Shown here: positions 27,988 through 36,889 of the stretch, piece after piece
How the letters are laid out: each line of letters starts with the position of its first letter
Position numbering within the stretch: the first letter of the stretch is position 1
Made by a program: the position numbers and the translations under genes
Assembly (NCBI GenBank): GCA_019448385.1
Contig: JAGTXO010000008.1
Coordinates: 682,001 to 746,000, forward strand
DNA: 64,000 bases
DNA from: Diacronema lutheri
Taxonomy: Eukaryota; Haptophyta; Pavlovophyceae; Pavlovales; Pavlovaceae
Direction of reading: 5' to 3'
Notes under the pieces: model-generated
Database searches by the model: none
The model's input: the letters and a program-made list of their open reading frames with translations, nothing else
Told to the model about the DNA's origin: nothing

Positions 27988-30650
27988 TCACGGCCCGCGC
28001 AGCTCGAGCGCCTTCTTGTAGATGTTGCGCGCGGCGTTGAAGTCACGGTCAAAGATGGTTCGGCACCACGCGCAGCGCACGAGCGTCTTGACGACGCGGT
28101 TGGTCATCGGGCTCGACGGGTCGTGCTTGCGCACGCGGACCTGCCGGCGCGTCTTGGTGAAGAAGTCGCAGCAGCTCTTGCCGTCGCACTTGCTGCAGTC
28201 CTGCGACGTGTTGCTCTCGTCGATGAAGCCGATGGTGTAGCCGCGCGCGCGGAAGGCGTCGACGATGCCCATCGTCTGCGACGGCATCTTGCCGCGCTCG
28301 TGCCACTTGCCAAACTTGGGGTAGTGCAGCTGCAGACTCCAGTCGCCGACCGCGATCACGACCTCGCCCGGCCCGCCGTACGTCGCCGCGAACGCGTCGA
28401 CCATCCTGCTGTGCGCGCGCTGGTGGTTGGAGTAGGCGTGCATGCGGTGCGTGCGGAACCACTCGTGCCCGTACGCGCCTCGCAGCAGCTCGCGCGCCTC
28501 GTGGCGCTCGTCCTCGTTGAGCAGCGGCGCGCCGTGGCCGTCGCGGCCCGCGAGCGCCTCCTCGAGCTGCGCGATCGAGCGGCGCTGCGGGTCGCCGCGC
28601 ACGACCGTCATCTTCTTGCGCCGCAGCATCCGCTCCGTCGCGCGGCGCTCGCCGGCGAGCCGCCGGTGCCGCGCCGCCGACCAGCTGAGCGTGCGCGGAC
28701 GCGTCGCGCCGAACAGCGCGCACGCCCACGCGAAGAAGAGCTTGTTCTTGCCCGGGTCGAACACGACGATCTGCTCGGGCGTGTAGCGGCGCAGCGTCTC
28801 GCGGTAGAGGTAGTCGGTGCGCCCGAGCTCGTCGCGCCCGCCAAGGCGACTCGCGAGCGGCGCGTCGCACGTGCGCAGGACGGACGCGGCCTTGCCGTCC
28901 GTCTGGATCGACGAGACGTGGCCACCCGCGCGGTTGGCGCGCCGGAGCGCGCAGGACACGTCCATCTTGAACACCACGTTGAAGATGCGCGTGCGGTTGT
29001 TGCCTGCGGTGATCGGCCGCCCCGCGTCGTAGCCTCTGCCAAACGCCCGCACAAAGTCCTCGGTGCAGCGCAGCCACTGCTGGAGAAATTCGGCGTCGAT
29101 GCGGAGGAAGTGGCCGACGATGAGGCTCTTCTTGCCCGGAAGGCGCTTCGGGCCGATCGGCTTGTCGCCGTTGGCCTGCCGCGCGGCGTCGAGCACGCGG
29201 AGCATCGCCCTGTACCCGTCGCCCACGTTGTTGCTCTCGCCCGGCGGGCGATTGAGGTACCAACCCATGTTGTGGTCGCCATCGTAGTCGGCGTCAAAGA
29301 GCTCCCAAGCGGGCAGCACTTCGCGCAGCAGGTCGTCGTCGTCGCGCAGCGCCGCGGGCAGCGACGCGTCGTCGATCTGGCCGCGCCAGATGAGCCGCGT
29401 GCAGCGGCGGCGCGCGTGCCGCATCGTCTGTGCGGACAGCGCGCCGTTGCCGGCCGGCGGCGCGGCGAGCCCAGCCGCAGCAACCTGCTCGGCGCGCGTG
29501 GCCCTCGCGAGGTGCACCTTGACGAGCGCCTCGAGCGCGCCGTACAGGCCCGACGTGCGCACGTGGTTCACGTAGTTGGTCGTGAGCTGCGCGGCGAGGA
29601 AGTTAAGCGGCGGTTTCATGTACGCGACCTCGATCGGCCCGCCCGCCGCGAGCACGGCGTGGTGCGCGCCGGCAAAGTCCGCGAGGTCAGCGCCGAGCTG
29701 CCCGTGCTGCGGAGGCGCGCCTGTCGCGTTTGCCCTCCGCGTCACGGCCCAGATGACCGCCCTCCAGTAGGACTCCGTCCACACGGCGGGCAGCTCCTCG
29801 CCGGAGCGCAGCGCGCGCTCGGCAAAGTCGACGCCGACCTCGATCGCGAGCGCGGCGATGCGGTCAAATTTGACCGCAAAGTCCTGCAGGCGCTGTAGGT
29901 AGGCGGGGCGCACGATGGTCTTCAGCTGCAGCTTGATGGACTGGGCGCGGTCCGCGTCGTCGAGCGCGTTCGTCCGCTGCGTGGCGCGCACGTGCCGCCG
30001 CCGCTTCCGCGGTGGCCCGCCATCGCCACGCCCGCCACCGCCGCCGCCGGCGCCGCCACCGCCGCCACCGGCGCCGCGTCCGCCGCGTCCGCCACGCCCG
30101 CCACGCCCGCCGCGCCCGCCGCCGCGCCCGCCACGCCCGCCACGCCCGCCGCGCCCGCCGCCGCGCCCGCCGCCGCGCCCGCCGCCGCGCCCGCCACCGC
30201 CGTCGCCGCTGTCGGAGTCAGAGTCCGAGCCCGCGTAGAGGGATTCGCCCGAGGAGGAGGCGTCAGAGGAGGCGTCAGCGCAGCTGGTCGCACCGGTGGC
30301 TGCACGGCTCGCGCGCTCATCGCCGCCCGTGGCAGCGCAGCCGTGCGCGCAGCGCGCACCGCACGCGCGGCGCGACGGCATGCGCGGCGCACGCGCGCCC
30401 GCCGTTGCGCGTGCGTCGGCAGCAGCGGCGGGCGGCAGCGGCGAGCGGTCGGCGCGAGCTGCGCCGGCGCGCGCCTCCGCCTCGCCGCCATCGGCGCACG
30501 CTCGTGGCGCGCCCGGCTCGCACTCGCCACACACTTCGGCCTCGGCGTGCGGCGCGGGCTCGGCGGCAGGCGGCGCGGCGGCCGGCAGCGGCGCGGCGGG
30601 CGCGGGCAGCGCGGCGGCGGCGCTGCGCGCAGCGTCGGAAGCGCGCGCGC
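27988..30650 (-). CDS. Fanzor (eukaryotic TnpB-like RNA-guided endonuclease)
   Basis: About 885 residues to the TGA at 27988; the conserved core is the last 670. RuvC-I is IVVFDPGKNKLFFAW (Asp codon 28756-28758). VVIAVGDWSLQLHYPKF leads to YTIGFIDESNTSQDCSKC, whose IDES Glu (28216-28218) matches the rearranged catalytic Glu of Fanzors. A zinc ribbon has CSKC and CAWC. RuvC-III is IFDRDFNAARNI (Asp codons near 28042-28050). Upstream: acidic SDSDSDSGD, a long GGR/GRGG tract, and PPRKRRRHVR, a likely nuclear localisation signal. All catalytic residues appear intact. The 5' boundary is unsettled because the plausible upstream coding continues in another frame. A hairpin array abuts the stop codon. 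Confidence 0.88.
30018..30200 (-). repeat. GGR/GRGG low-complexity tract in Fanzor
   Basis: Imperfect tandem CGGGCGGGCGTGG/CGGCGGG units encode about 60 residues of Gly with periodic Arg, then Gly-Ala-Gly, between an acidic patch and the PPRKRRR basic motif. RGG-like tracts often bind RNA; that role here is inference. Such DNA is prone to slippage. Confidence 0.75.
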
Positions 30651-31793
30651 AGCTGCCGCCGCCGCGAGCTGCACGGCAGTGCGCATGCGTGGCTGGCCCA
30701 TCTCGTCGCAGTTCTTGGCGTACAACTTGTCCTGCTCGGCGAGGTGGGCCATCACCATGTCGGTCCTGTGCGCGCCGACGTAATGCTCCAGCCGCTCGAT
30801 CCCGCCTTGGTAGAGGTAGCGCCGAAAGTCGCATCGCGGCTCGGAGAGGAGGAACGGCGGCCAAACGCGCGGCGGTTGCTCGCGCGGCGGCACGCGCGAG
30901 CGCGAATCGCAGCGCGACCCGCGTCCGCCGGCGGCGTGTCGAGGCTCGCACGCGCCGTACTGCGCGCACGGCTCGGGCGCGGGCGCGGACGCCTCGTCGC
31001 TCGCTCGCGCGCAAGCGTCCGCGCCGCGCGCAGGCTCGTGGCGGCGGCGGCCGCCGCCGAGCATCGCGAGGGCGGCGGTGTGCAGCCGCGTCGTCGCCCA
31101 CACCTGCGCCAACGCGCTGGCAGCCGCGATCGCGCCGTCGCGTAAAACGCCTCCAGCGAGCGCCCACTCGCACGCGGCGCGCGCGCTCAGCTTGGCAAGC
31201 ACGGCGAGCTCGGCGGCGATGGGCGGGAGCGCGACGGTCGCGCAGCGGCCGGCCATGCACGCGGCTGAGCACGCCAGCCCTGCGCGGCACAGCGCGAGCG
31301 CAGCGGCGCGCGCGCCGCGCGCCGCTCGCGCGCGCAGCGGCACGCGCGCGCTCGTGCAGAGCCGGCGGCGGCAGAGCCGCCTCGGCCACCGCCGCGCTGC
31401 GAGCGCCTCCTGCCGGCGCTCCCGCCGGCTGCGTCGGCGCTCGTGCACGATCGACGCGAACGGCGACGGCGGCGGCCGCGACGCCTGCGCCGTGCGGCGC
31501 GCGCCGCCGTCGGGCGGCGCGTACGTGCGGCCGTCCTTGGCGTCGGCGAGCAGAGCGGAGGATGCGGAGCGCGCCACGATGCCGCCGACGTTGCGCAGGC
31601 TCGGAACGACGGTGCCGCCGGCGAACATGTCGGCGGGCCGCAGCGCGACGACTGAGACGGCGTCGGCGAGAGGCGAGGCCGAAGACGAAGACGCGGAGAG
31701 GGCGAGCGGCGCGGTGTCGAGCAGCCCTGTGCCGCGCGCCGCGCCAAAGCAGGCGGCGATGGCGAGCGTGATGGGCACGAGCCGCGCCGTCAT
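30600..31793 (-). CDS. Upstream reading frame, 5' part of Fanzor transcript or separate gene
   Basis: From ATG 31793 a frame with natural amino-acid usage begins with a signal-peptide-like segment (MTARLVPITLAIAACFGAA). It passes through Ala-rich helices (LPPIAAELAVLAKLSARAAC, GAIAAASALAQVWATTRLH) and ends with FLLSEPRCDFRRYLYQGGIE and MVMAHLAEQDKLYAKNCDEM near 30,680. Past about 30,650 this frame degenerates to Pro/Arg repeats while the Fanzor frame becomes coherent. A short intron, a frameshift, or two separate genes would explain this. I found no family for the segment. A secretory start on a nuclear nuclease would be odd, so a separate or captured gene is possible. Confidence 0.4.
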
Positions 31794-31870
31794 GGTCGAG
31801 CGCCGCCGAACTGGGTGGATGGCGGCGGCGGCGGGTCGAACACACAGCGCGCCGCAAGTCCGGACGGTTT

Positions 31871-32198
31871 GAGTGTGCGTCCGGCGAATGTACGAGGCCG
31901 GTTCGAGTGTGCGTCGAGTAGGAACAGTGGAGCGTGCCGCTGCCCCGCTTGCCGAAAGCGCGTCCGCGCGGTGATACTCACGATGCGGTCGACCGCGCAC
32001 GCGCGCCGAGCGCCCGGGCATGGTCTCTGTGCTGCCTACCGACTCGGGCGTGGACGCACACTCGTACGAGTATGCGGCCGCGCCCGAGTCGTACGTTAGC
32101 CGGACGGGGCAATGTCCGGGCCCAGACGCAGGCCGAACATTGCGTCTGGGCCCAGGAGTTTGGACGGGGCAATGTCCGGGCCCAGACGCAGGCCGAAC
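31871..32198. repeat. Palindrome and repeat cluster 5' of Fanzor
   Basis: GAGTGTGCGTC occurs at 31871-31881 and 31905-31915; its inverse GACGCACACTCG is at 32053-32064. ACTCGTACGAGT (32060-32071) is a perfect palindrome inside a 10-bp stem GACTCGGGCG/CGCCCGAGTC (32041-32050, 32081-32090). A 37-bp unit beginning GGACGGGGCAATGTCC is repeated exactly 60 bp apart (32102-32138, 32162-32198). Part of it, GGGCCCAGACGC, pairs with GCGTCTGGGCCC at 32142-32153. This is dense symmetry of a kind common in subterminal transposon DNA. Confidence 0.75.
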
Positions 32199-32204
32199 TC
32201 GTGG

Positions 32205-32573
32205 GCACCGGTGTATGTGCTTTGCGACGCGCCCATTGGTGTGCCTGCCGGTGAGGAGCGAGACGCCCAGCTTGATGAGCTTCATCTCACCCGTCCGAGG
32301 GTGGTGCATGGCCTGGATGGTCGCCGTGCTGAGCTGGCAATGCTTCGGGCTGAGGCCGCACGCGACGCTGTGCAAGCTCGGGACCTCGGCGGAACTACAC
32401 GGAACGTGGCCGGATCGGCCAGCGCCATCCCGACCCCACCACCGTCCTCCCTGCTCGGCGGTGTGTAGACGTTGAGGAGGCGGCACGCCCTCAAGCGTGC
32501 CACGGTGTCGCAGCGCGTACGCCCGCACTTCATGCCCCGCGTCGTCTTGGCCTCCGGCGCCGGCGGCCGCCAT
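32205..32573 (-). other. Degenerate coding fragment
   Basis: The minus strand reads SLHSVACGLSPKHCQLSTAT then IQAMHHPRTGEMKLIKLGVS and LLTGRHTNGRVAKHIHRC. This has balanced composition unlike shadow frames, but there is no proper start and no known motif. It is probably a remnant of a mobile-element or host gene. Confidence 0.3.
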
Positions 32574-32750
32574 CCTCGTGGCCTTTCCCGCCCAGAAACA
32601 TCAGCTCCTGAACGCAGGCGCAGATTGACGGCGAGATAGCAGACGAGGAACGCGCACCTCAACGCCGAGGGTCGCAAGCGGATCCACATGGTGCGCGCGC
32701 ACATCGGCAAGCTCATGCTCTCGTCAAATTACGGCAGGCAGCTGTACGGC

Positions 32751-32874
32751 ATGAGAAGTCGGCACGGTTGCCGCCGGCTGACGTGGCAACGTGCTGGAAC
32801 GCGAACTTTGACCCGCTCGCGCACGTGTGCTCGACCCTCTTTGCGCCCCGGTGCGTCACAGGCGTGGCAGCGTC
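32751..32874 (-). repeat. 124-bp dispersed repeat, right copy (inverted)
   Basis: Reverse complement of 25617-25740, about 97% identical by eye. Together the copies form inverted ends around 7,258 bp that include aspartate-semialdehyde dehydrogenase and the Fanzor locus. Confidence 0.88.
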
Positions 32875-33316
32875 GCTGGCACGCCACCCTCCCGCCACTC
32901 GCACGGCGAGTGGGTTGGGGTAGGTCCTCGCCAGGCGCGACGGACAAGAGCAGCTTTCGCGACGCCGTAGCCCGGCGTCGTCCGCTGAACCGCATCGCAG
33001 GGCTCGGCGTTGACGCCTTCGGCATCCACCCCTCCCACGCGAGGGCTTGCTATCGGCTGACTCGCCACGCGAAGGCTTGCTATCGCCGAGCGCGATGGCG
33101 AGCCCTCGCGCGCGCCCCGCCGGCGCGGCGGCCCACGATGTGCGCGGTCGCATCGCGTGTGCTGCAACTTCCGCGTCGAGTGCGTCGATGTGCGCCTCCA
33201 CGGCCGCCGATTCCGATTTGAGCGCCCGGCACCGACCACACGCCGGCCGCTTACGTCGTCATAGCAGGCGAGCGCCCGGCCTTTACGAATTCCGCGGGCC
33301 ACCCCCCCCCTTCCAG

Positions 33317-33317
33317 C

Positions 33318-33346
<29 letters not shown>
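33317..33346. repeat. C-homopolymer tract
   Basis: About 30 consecutive C on the plus strand, preceded by a shorter C run (33302-33310). It lies in a region without a supported gene. Confidence 0.9.
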
Positions 33347-33348
<2 letters not shown>

Positions 33349-33391
33349 TTCCTTGCGCGCGCGCTTCTCCGGTCGAGACGCACCGAGCTCC

Positions 33392-35323
33392 TCATCGCTC
33401 GGCCGCGCGCTGCCAAGCGCCGCGACACCACCGTCCTTGATCTGGTCGAGCGAGCGAGCTTGCGCGTGTTTGCCTTATTGAGCCCCCGCACATGCACAGC
33501 TCCGCCCTCTTTCGCAAGCTGCAGCAGCTCGTCGGTTCGTGCGCTGACGGTGGGAGCGCGGGCTGCTGCAGCTGGCACCGCAGCGGTAGGCAGCGCGGAG
33601 ACGCCGTGCATGGCTCCTGGAAAGAGCCGGGGCGCGGAAGCGTAGTAGGGCGGCTGCGCAAAGGCACATGCGTGTGCGCAGCCTGCACTCGTTTCGCGAC
33701 GGGAGGGGATTGGGGCGGCGCGGTCAGGGCAAGGCCCCCTCGCGCTCGAGGCGCAAAAGGCGCGCGTGAACTGGAGAAGCGACGGCGTTCGAGCGTACCT
33801 GCTGTGGGAGGACGCACAGAGCGCGCGAGGACAGGCGTCAGGTGCTGGCGCTGAAACTCGAGCGCGAGTAGCGACGCGGGCCCGGCCGCGGCCGGCGCGC
33901 CCTCCTCTGATTCTGCACACGGCAAACGCGGGAGCACAAGGCGAGGGGGCGCGCTGGTGAGCAGCGTGTGGCAGGAGTGCTCGCAGCGGCGTGTGCCCGC
34001 ACCTGCCCGCGCCGCTTCGCGTGATGACCTGCCCGTCACGGCCGCGTCGATGGACGCAGCAGCATGCTGCTCCGAGGCCGCGCGCGAGATGCTGCGGAAG
34101 GCACCGGCCGACGGGATGCTGATTTCCGGCGGCACGCCAGCGCCAGCGGGCTGTGAGTAACGCTGCAACAACGCGGAGGTGTAGTGCGCCTGCGCCGCCT
34201 TGAACACGGCGCCCTCGTTCGTCGATCCACAGGTGTAGATTGCGGTCGCCAGGCATTCCACCGCAAGCGCGCGCTCCGCTCGCGACGGATATCGCGGCTC
34301 GACAGCGTTGGTACTGGATTGGAAGAGGTGGCCCTGCGCGGCTTTTGCGTGCAGGCTCTGCTTGCCGGCGCGCGGCTGCTGCGAGGGCGGCGGCGACTGC
34401 TGCGAGAACGGGCTCTGCTGCTGCGAGGGCGGCTGCGGCGATTCGGATGAGAGCGGCGATGCCTGCAACGCCGCAAGCCTCATGTGCGCCCGCGCCTCCA
34501 CGAGCTCGTCAAACTCGCGCCGCGCCGCACGATTGTCCGGCTCGTACTTCCAGCCCATCGGCTCGTAGTGGGCGTGGTCCGCGCCAATGCCACCCGCAGG
34601 ATCGGCAAAAGACGCCACTTAAAGCTCATTGAAGGCGTACGCGAGGCCGTCCATTGCCATGACCGCAGGCGGCGGGAACGGGTCGTGCAAGCAGCTGCGC
34701 GAGACGCATGACCTCAAAGAGGCGAGCGACTCGAAGGTGTCGAGAACACGGCCAGACCCCTTTCCCTTGGAGGGGCGCACAGGCGACAAAGTGGGCTGCT
34801 CCTCCGTGAAGATCGTCCACTTGAGCTCGAGCGCGTCCAGCTGCGCCGCAGCCTCAGTCGGCATCCGGACCGCACCATTCCTTCTGTACTTGCAAAGGTT
34901 GGACAGCACAGACGCCTTCGCCGTTGCCACGTCGCTGCGCGCCTGCAGAGCCACGTGCTGCGCGACGGCATCGACGTCCGGCATCTGCGCTTCGAATAGC
35001 GCGGCGGCGAGGTCCCGCTTGAAGGCGGTCGCGTACTCTTGGTTGGCGACGTGGAGCGTGTCACCGGTGCGCTTGCAAGCGTGGAAGGGGTGGAGCAAAG
35101 GGCGCCGCGTGACGTTGTCGAAGAGGTCGACCAGGACGTGCTGGCTCAGCTGCGCCTGCGTGCACCTAAGGCAGCACAAGTCTGGGTACCACACCGTGAC
35201 GCCCGCCAACGTCCCGTGTAGTTCTGTCGGCCAGCCGGAAATCAGTATCGTCTGTCTGCCGGTCCGACACACTCTGCTCTGAACGAACGGACGGCACGCC
35301 CGACGAGATCTCGTCGCGTGCAC
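33392..35323 (-). pseudogene. Long frame interrupted by one in-frame TAA
   Basis: One minus-strand frame runs from about 35,300 to 33,392, broken only by TAA at 34621-34619. Before the stop: TELHGTLAGVTVWYPDLCCL, LVDLFDNVTRRPLLHPFHAC, GDTLHVANQEYATAFKRDLA, LDALELKWTIFTEEQPTLSP. After it, in the same frame: DHAHYEPMGWKYEPDNRAAR, REFDELVEARAHMRLAALQ and a Gln/Ser/Pro-rich tract. Both halves look like real coding. No start ATG is obvious and no family is recognised. It is either a decayed gene, perhaps from a mobile element, or a spliced gene whose intron hides the stop. Confidence 0.4.
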
Positions 35324-35334
35324 GCTCGCACAGC

Positions 35335-36167
35335 ATGTACCCCCAGAACGTCTCCGAGCTGCTGCCCGACGAGATCTTCGGCGACGAGCTGCTCGTCGAC
35401 CGGCACTACCGCGTGCGCATCCTTCAGCGCGTCGCCCGCCGCCGCGATGCGGCCGAGGCCCACTTTTGGCTCGACGGCGGGCCCGCCGACTCGGTCGTCG
35501 GCGCGTGCATGTGCGGCCGAATCTACGCGCTCAAGTGCATGGGCCGGCTCGTCCGCGGCGCCCGGATCCTCGCGCTGCTGCGCAAGAATGTCACGCTCGC
35601 CACGTGCCGCGCGCACCTCATGGGCCACATGCTCCAGCGCATCGTCGGCGACAGCGGCGTCGCGCGGCTGCTGCAGCTGGTTGCAGCTCGTTCGCGTGGA
35701 TCACGACACGCTCAACGCCGAGCACCAGGCCTTGGAAGCACAGCATGACACCGGCCAAATCATGCGACGGCATGTGCGCGCGCGCCGATGCGCTCTCCAA
35801 GGACCTCGCACGGGCGCACGAGCACGCTCACAAGCTCGATGGCTATCTGGTGTGGTGCAGCGAGCGCCTCGGTGAGAGTGACTCTTTCAACGGAGCGCTC
35901 GAGAACCTGAACACGCGGTGCAGCATGAGATGTGCTGGCTCCACGCCGAGATGTCGTCGCTCGTTGCGAGTTCGCCCGAGGTTTACGCGAACGACAGCGA
36001 GGCCACCGACTACAAGGACCACGGCGTGTGCGTCGAGTTCGATGTCTTCAACCGCGACGGGGTCGAGGGCGCGCCCGTGCCCGCGACCGCGCCCACGAAG
36101 GCAGAGCCGGGCATCGAGTCCGAGTGCATCGCGCCCGCACAGGCAGAGCCGGGCAGCGAGTCCGAAG

Positions 36168-36200
<33 letters not shown>

Positions 36201-36231
36201 GGCAGAGCCGCGCACCGAGCCCAAGTGAGCC
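35335..36231 (+). pseudogene. Coiled-coil protein gene in shifting frames
   Basis: ATG 35335 opens MYPQNVSELLPDEIFGDELL, followed by AEAHFWLDGGPADSVVGACM and LALLRKNVTLATCRAHLMGH. Around 35,685 the coherent frame changes to VDHDTLNAEHQALEAQHDTG, then near 35,770 to ADALSKDLARAHEHAHKLDG, and near 35,920 to VYANDSEATDYKDHGVCVEF with a Pro/Glu/Arg-rich tail. At least three frame changes within 600 bp imply decay or several tiny introns; I could not place convincing splice sites. It diverges from the interrupted frame on the minus strand. Family unknown. Confidence 0.4.
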
Positions 36232-36889
36232 AACGTGCCGCCGAGCTCGCCCAAGCTCTCGTCGGTCGACGGCCAGGCCACCGAGTACAAGACCTCCTAC
36301 GCGAACTCACGTGCTCGCCACCTGCAACGCCTCGAGTTCACGCACGCGCACTCGGCGCGGTCCGGTCAGTCAGAGGGCCTCAGCTTGCGCGATGCCAGTT
36401 GCGATCCCCCCCGGAATCCGCCATTCTATTCGACTGGGCGTCAATCACCCAAGCCCTTCCGGTCGCCCGCGTTCCGGGGTCGGACCCTCCGTCGGCCCGG
36501 CTCGGGCCCTCCTTCCGCCGCGCCCGCTCGACCCCGAATTCTACGCAAAATCGGCCGGTCAGGAGGGGGGTGTCGGTCCTAGGCTCGTCATAAGCCTCGC
36601 CCCGACTTCTCGAGCGCTCATTGGCTGGCTTTTAACCCTTGATTGTACGACCCGGGTCGTACTCTCAGCCCCCTACTGGCCGGACCAGCCCGGACCGCGC
36701 CGTATATAGCGCGCGCCACGGCCGCGTGCGTTCAGGTGCGCGGCATGCCACGGCACTAGATTCATGGCGACGGGAGGTCCGGGGATTTGAGTCCCGACTT
36801 GCCGTGCCAGCGGGTTCGCGCGTGCGCGCGAGGCAACGACAGGCCTCGTGACTGACTCTCGAGTTACGACCTGTCATTCAGCGTCCGCC
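36232..36889. other. Intergenic region with TATA-like GTATATAGC
   Basis: 658 bp before the APH-fold kinase. GTATATAGC near 36,700 is the most classical TATA-like word in the window, but it is about 190 bp from the next ATG (36890). Near 36,770 a T-arm-like stretch (GGGGATTTGAGTCCC) recalls a tRNA, but no complete cloverleaf could be built. Confidence 0.4.

Noticed and set aside
25617-32874. The 124-bp inverted repeats as true transposon TIRs
   Set aside because: No target-site duplication at the outer ends, no transposase of a TIR family, and a housekeeping gene inside; kept only as a hypothesis under findings.
32390-35225. GAACTACACGG-like word present at about 32,395 and inverted at about 35,200
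   Set aside because: About 18 of 24 positions match; too short and imperfect to call a repeat.
36740-36815. tRNA-like sequence with GGGGATTTGAGTCCC and terminal GCCGTGCCA
   Set aside because: The T-loop lacks the conserved C56, the acceptor stem has a mismatch, and no anticodon or D arm could be built by hand.
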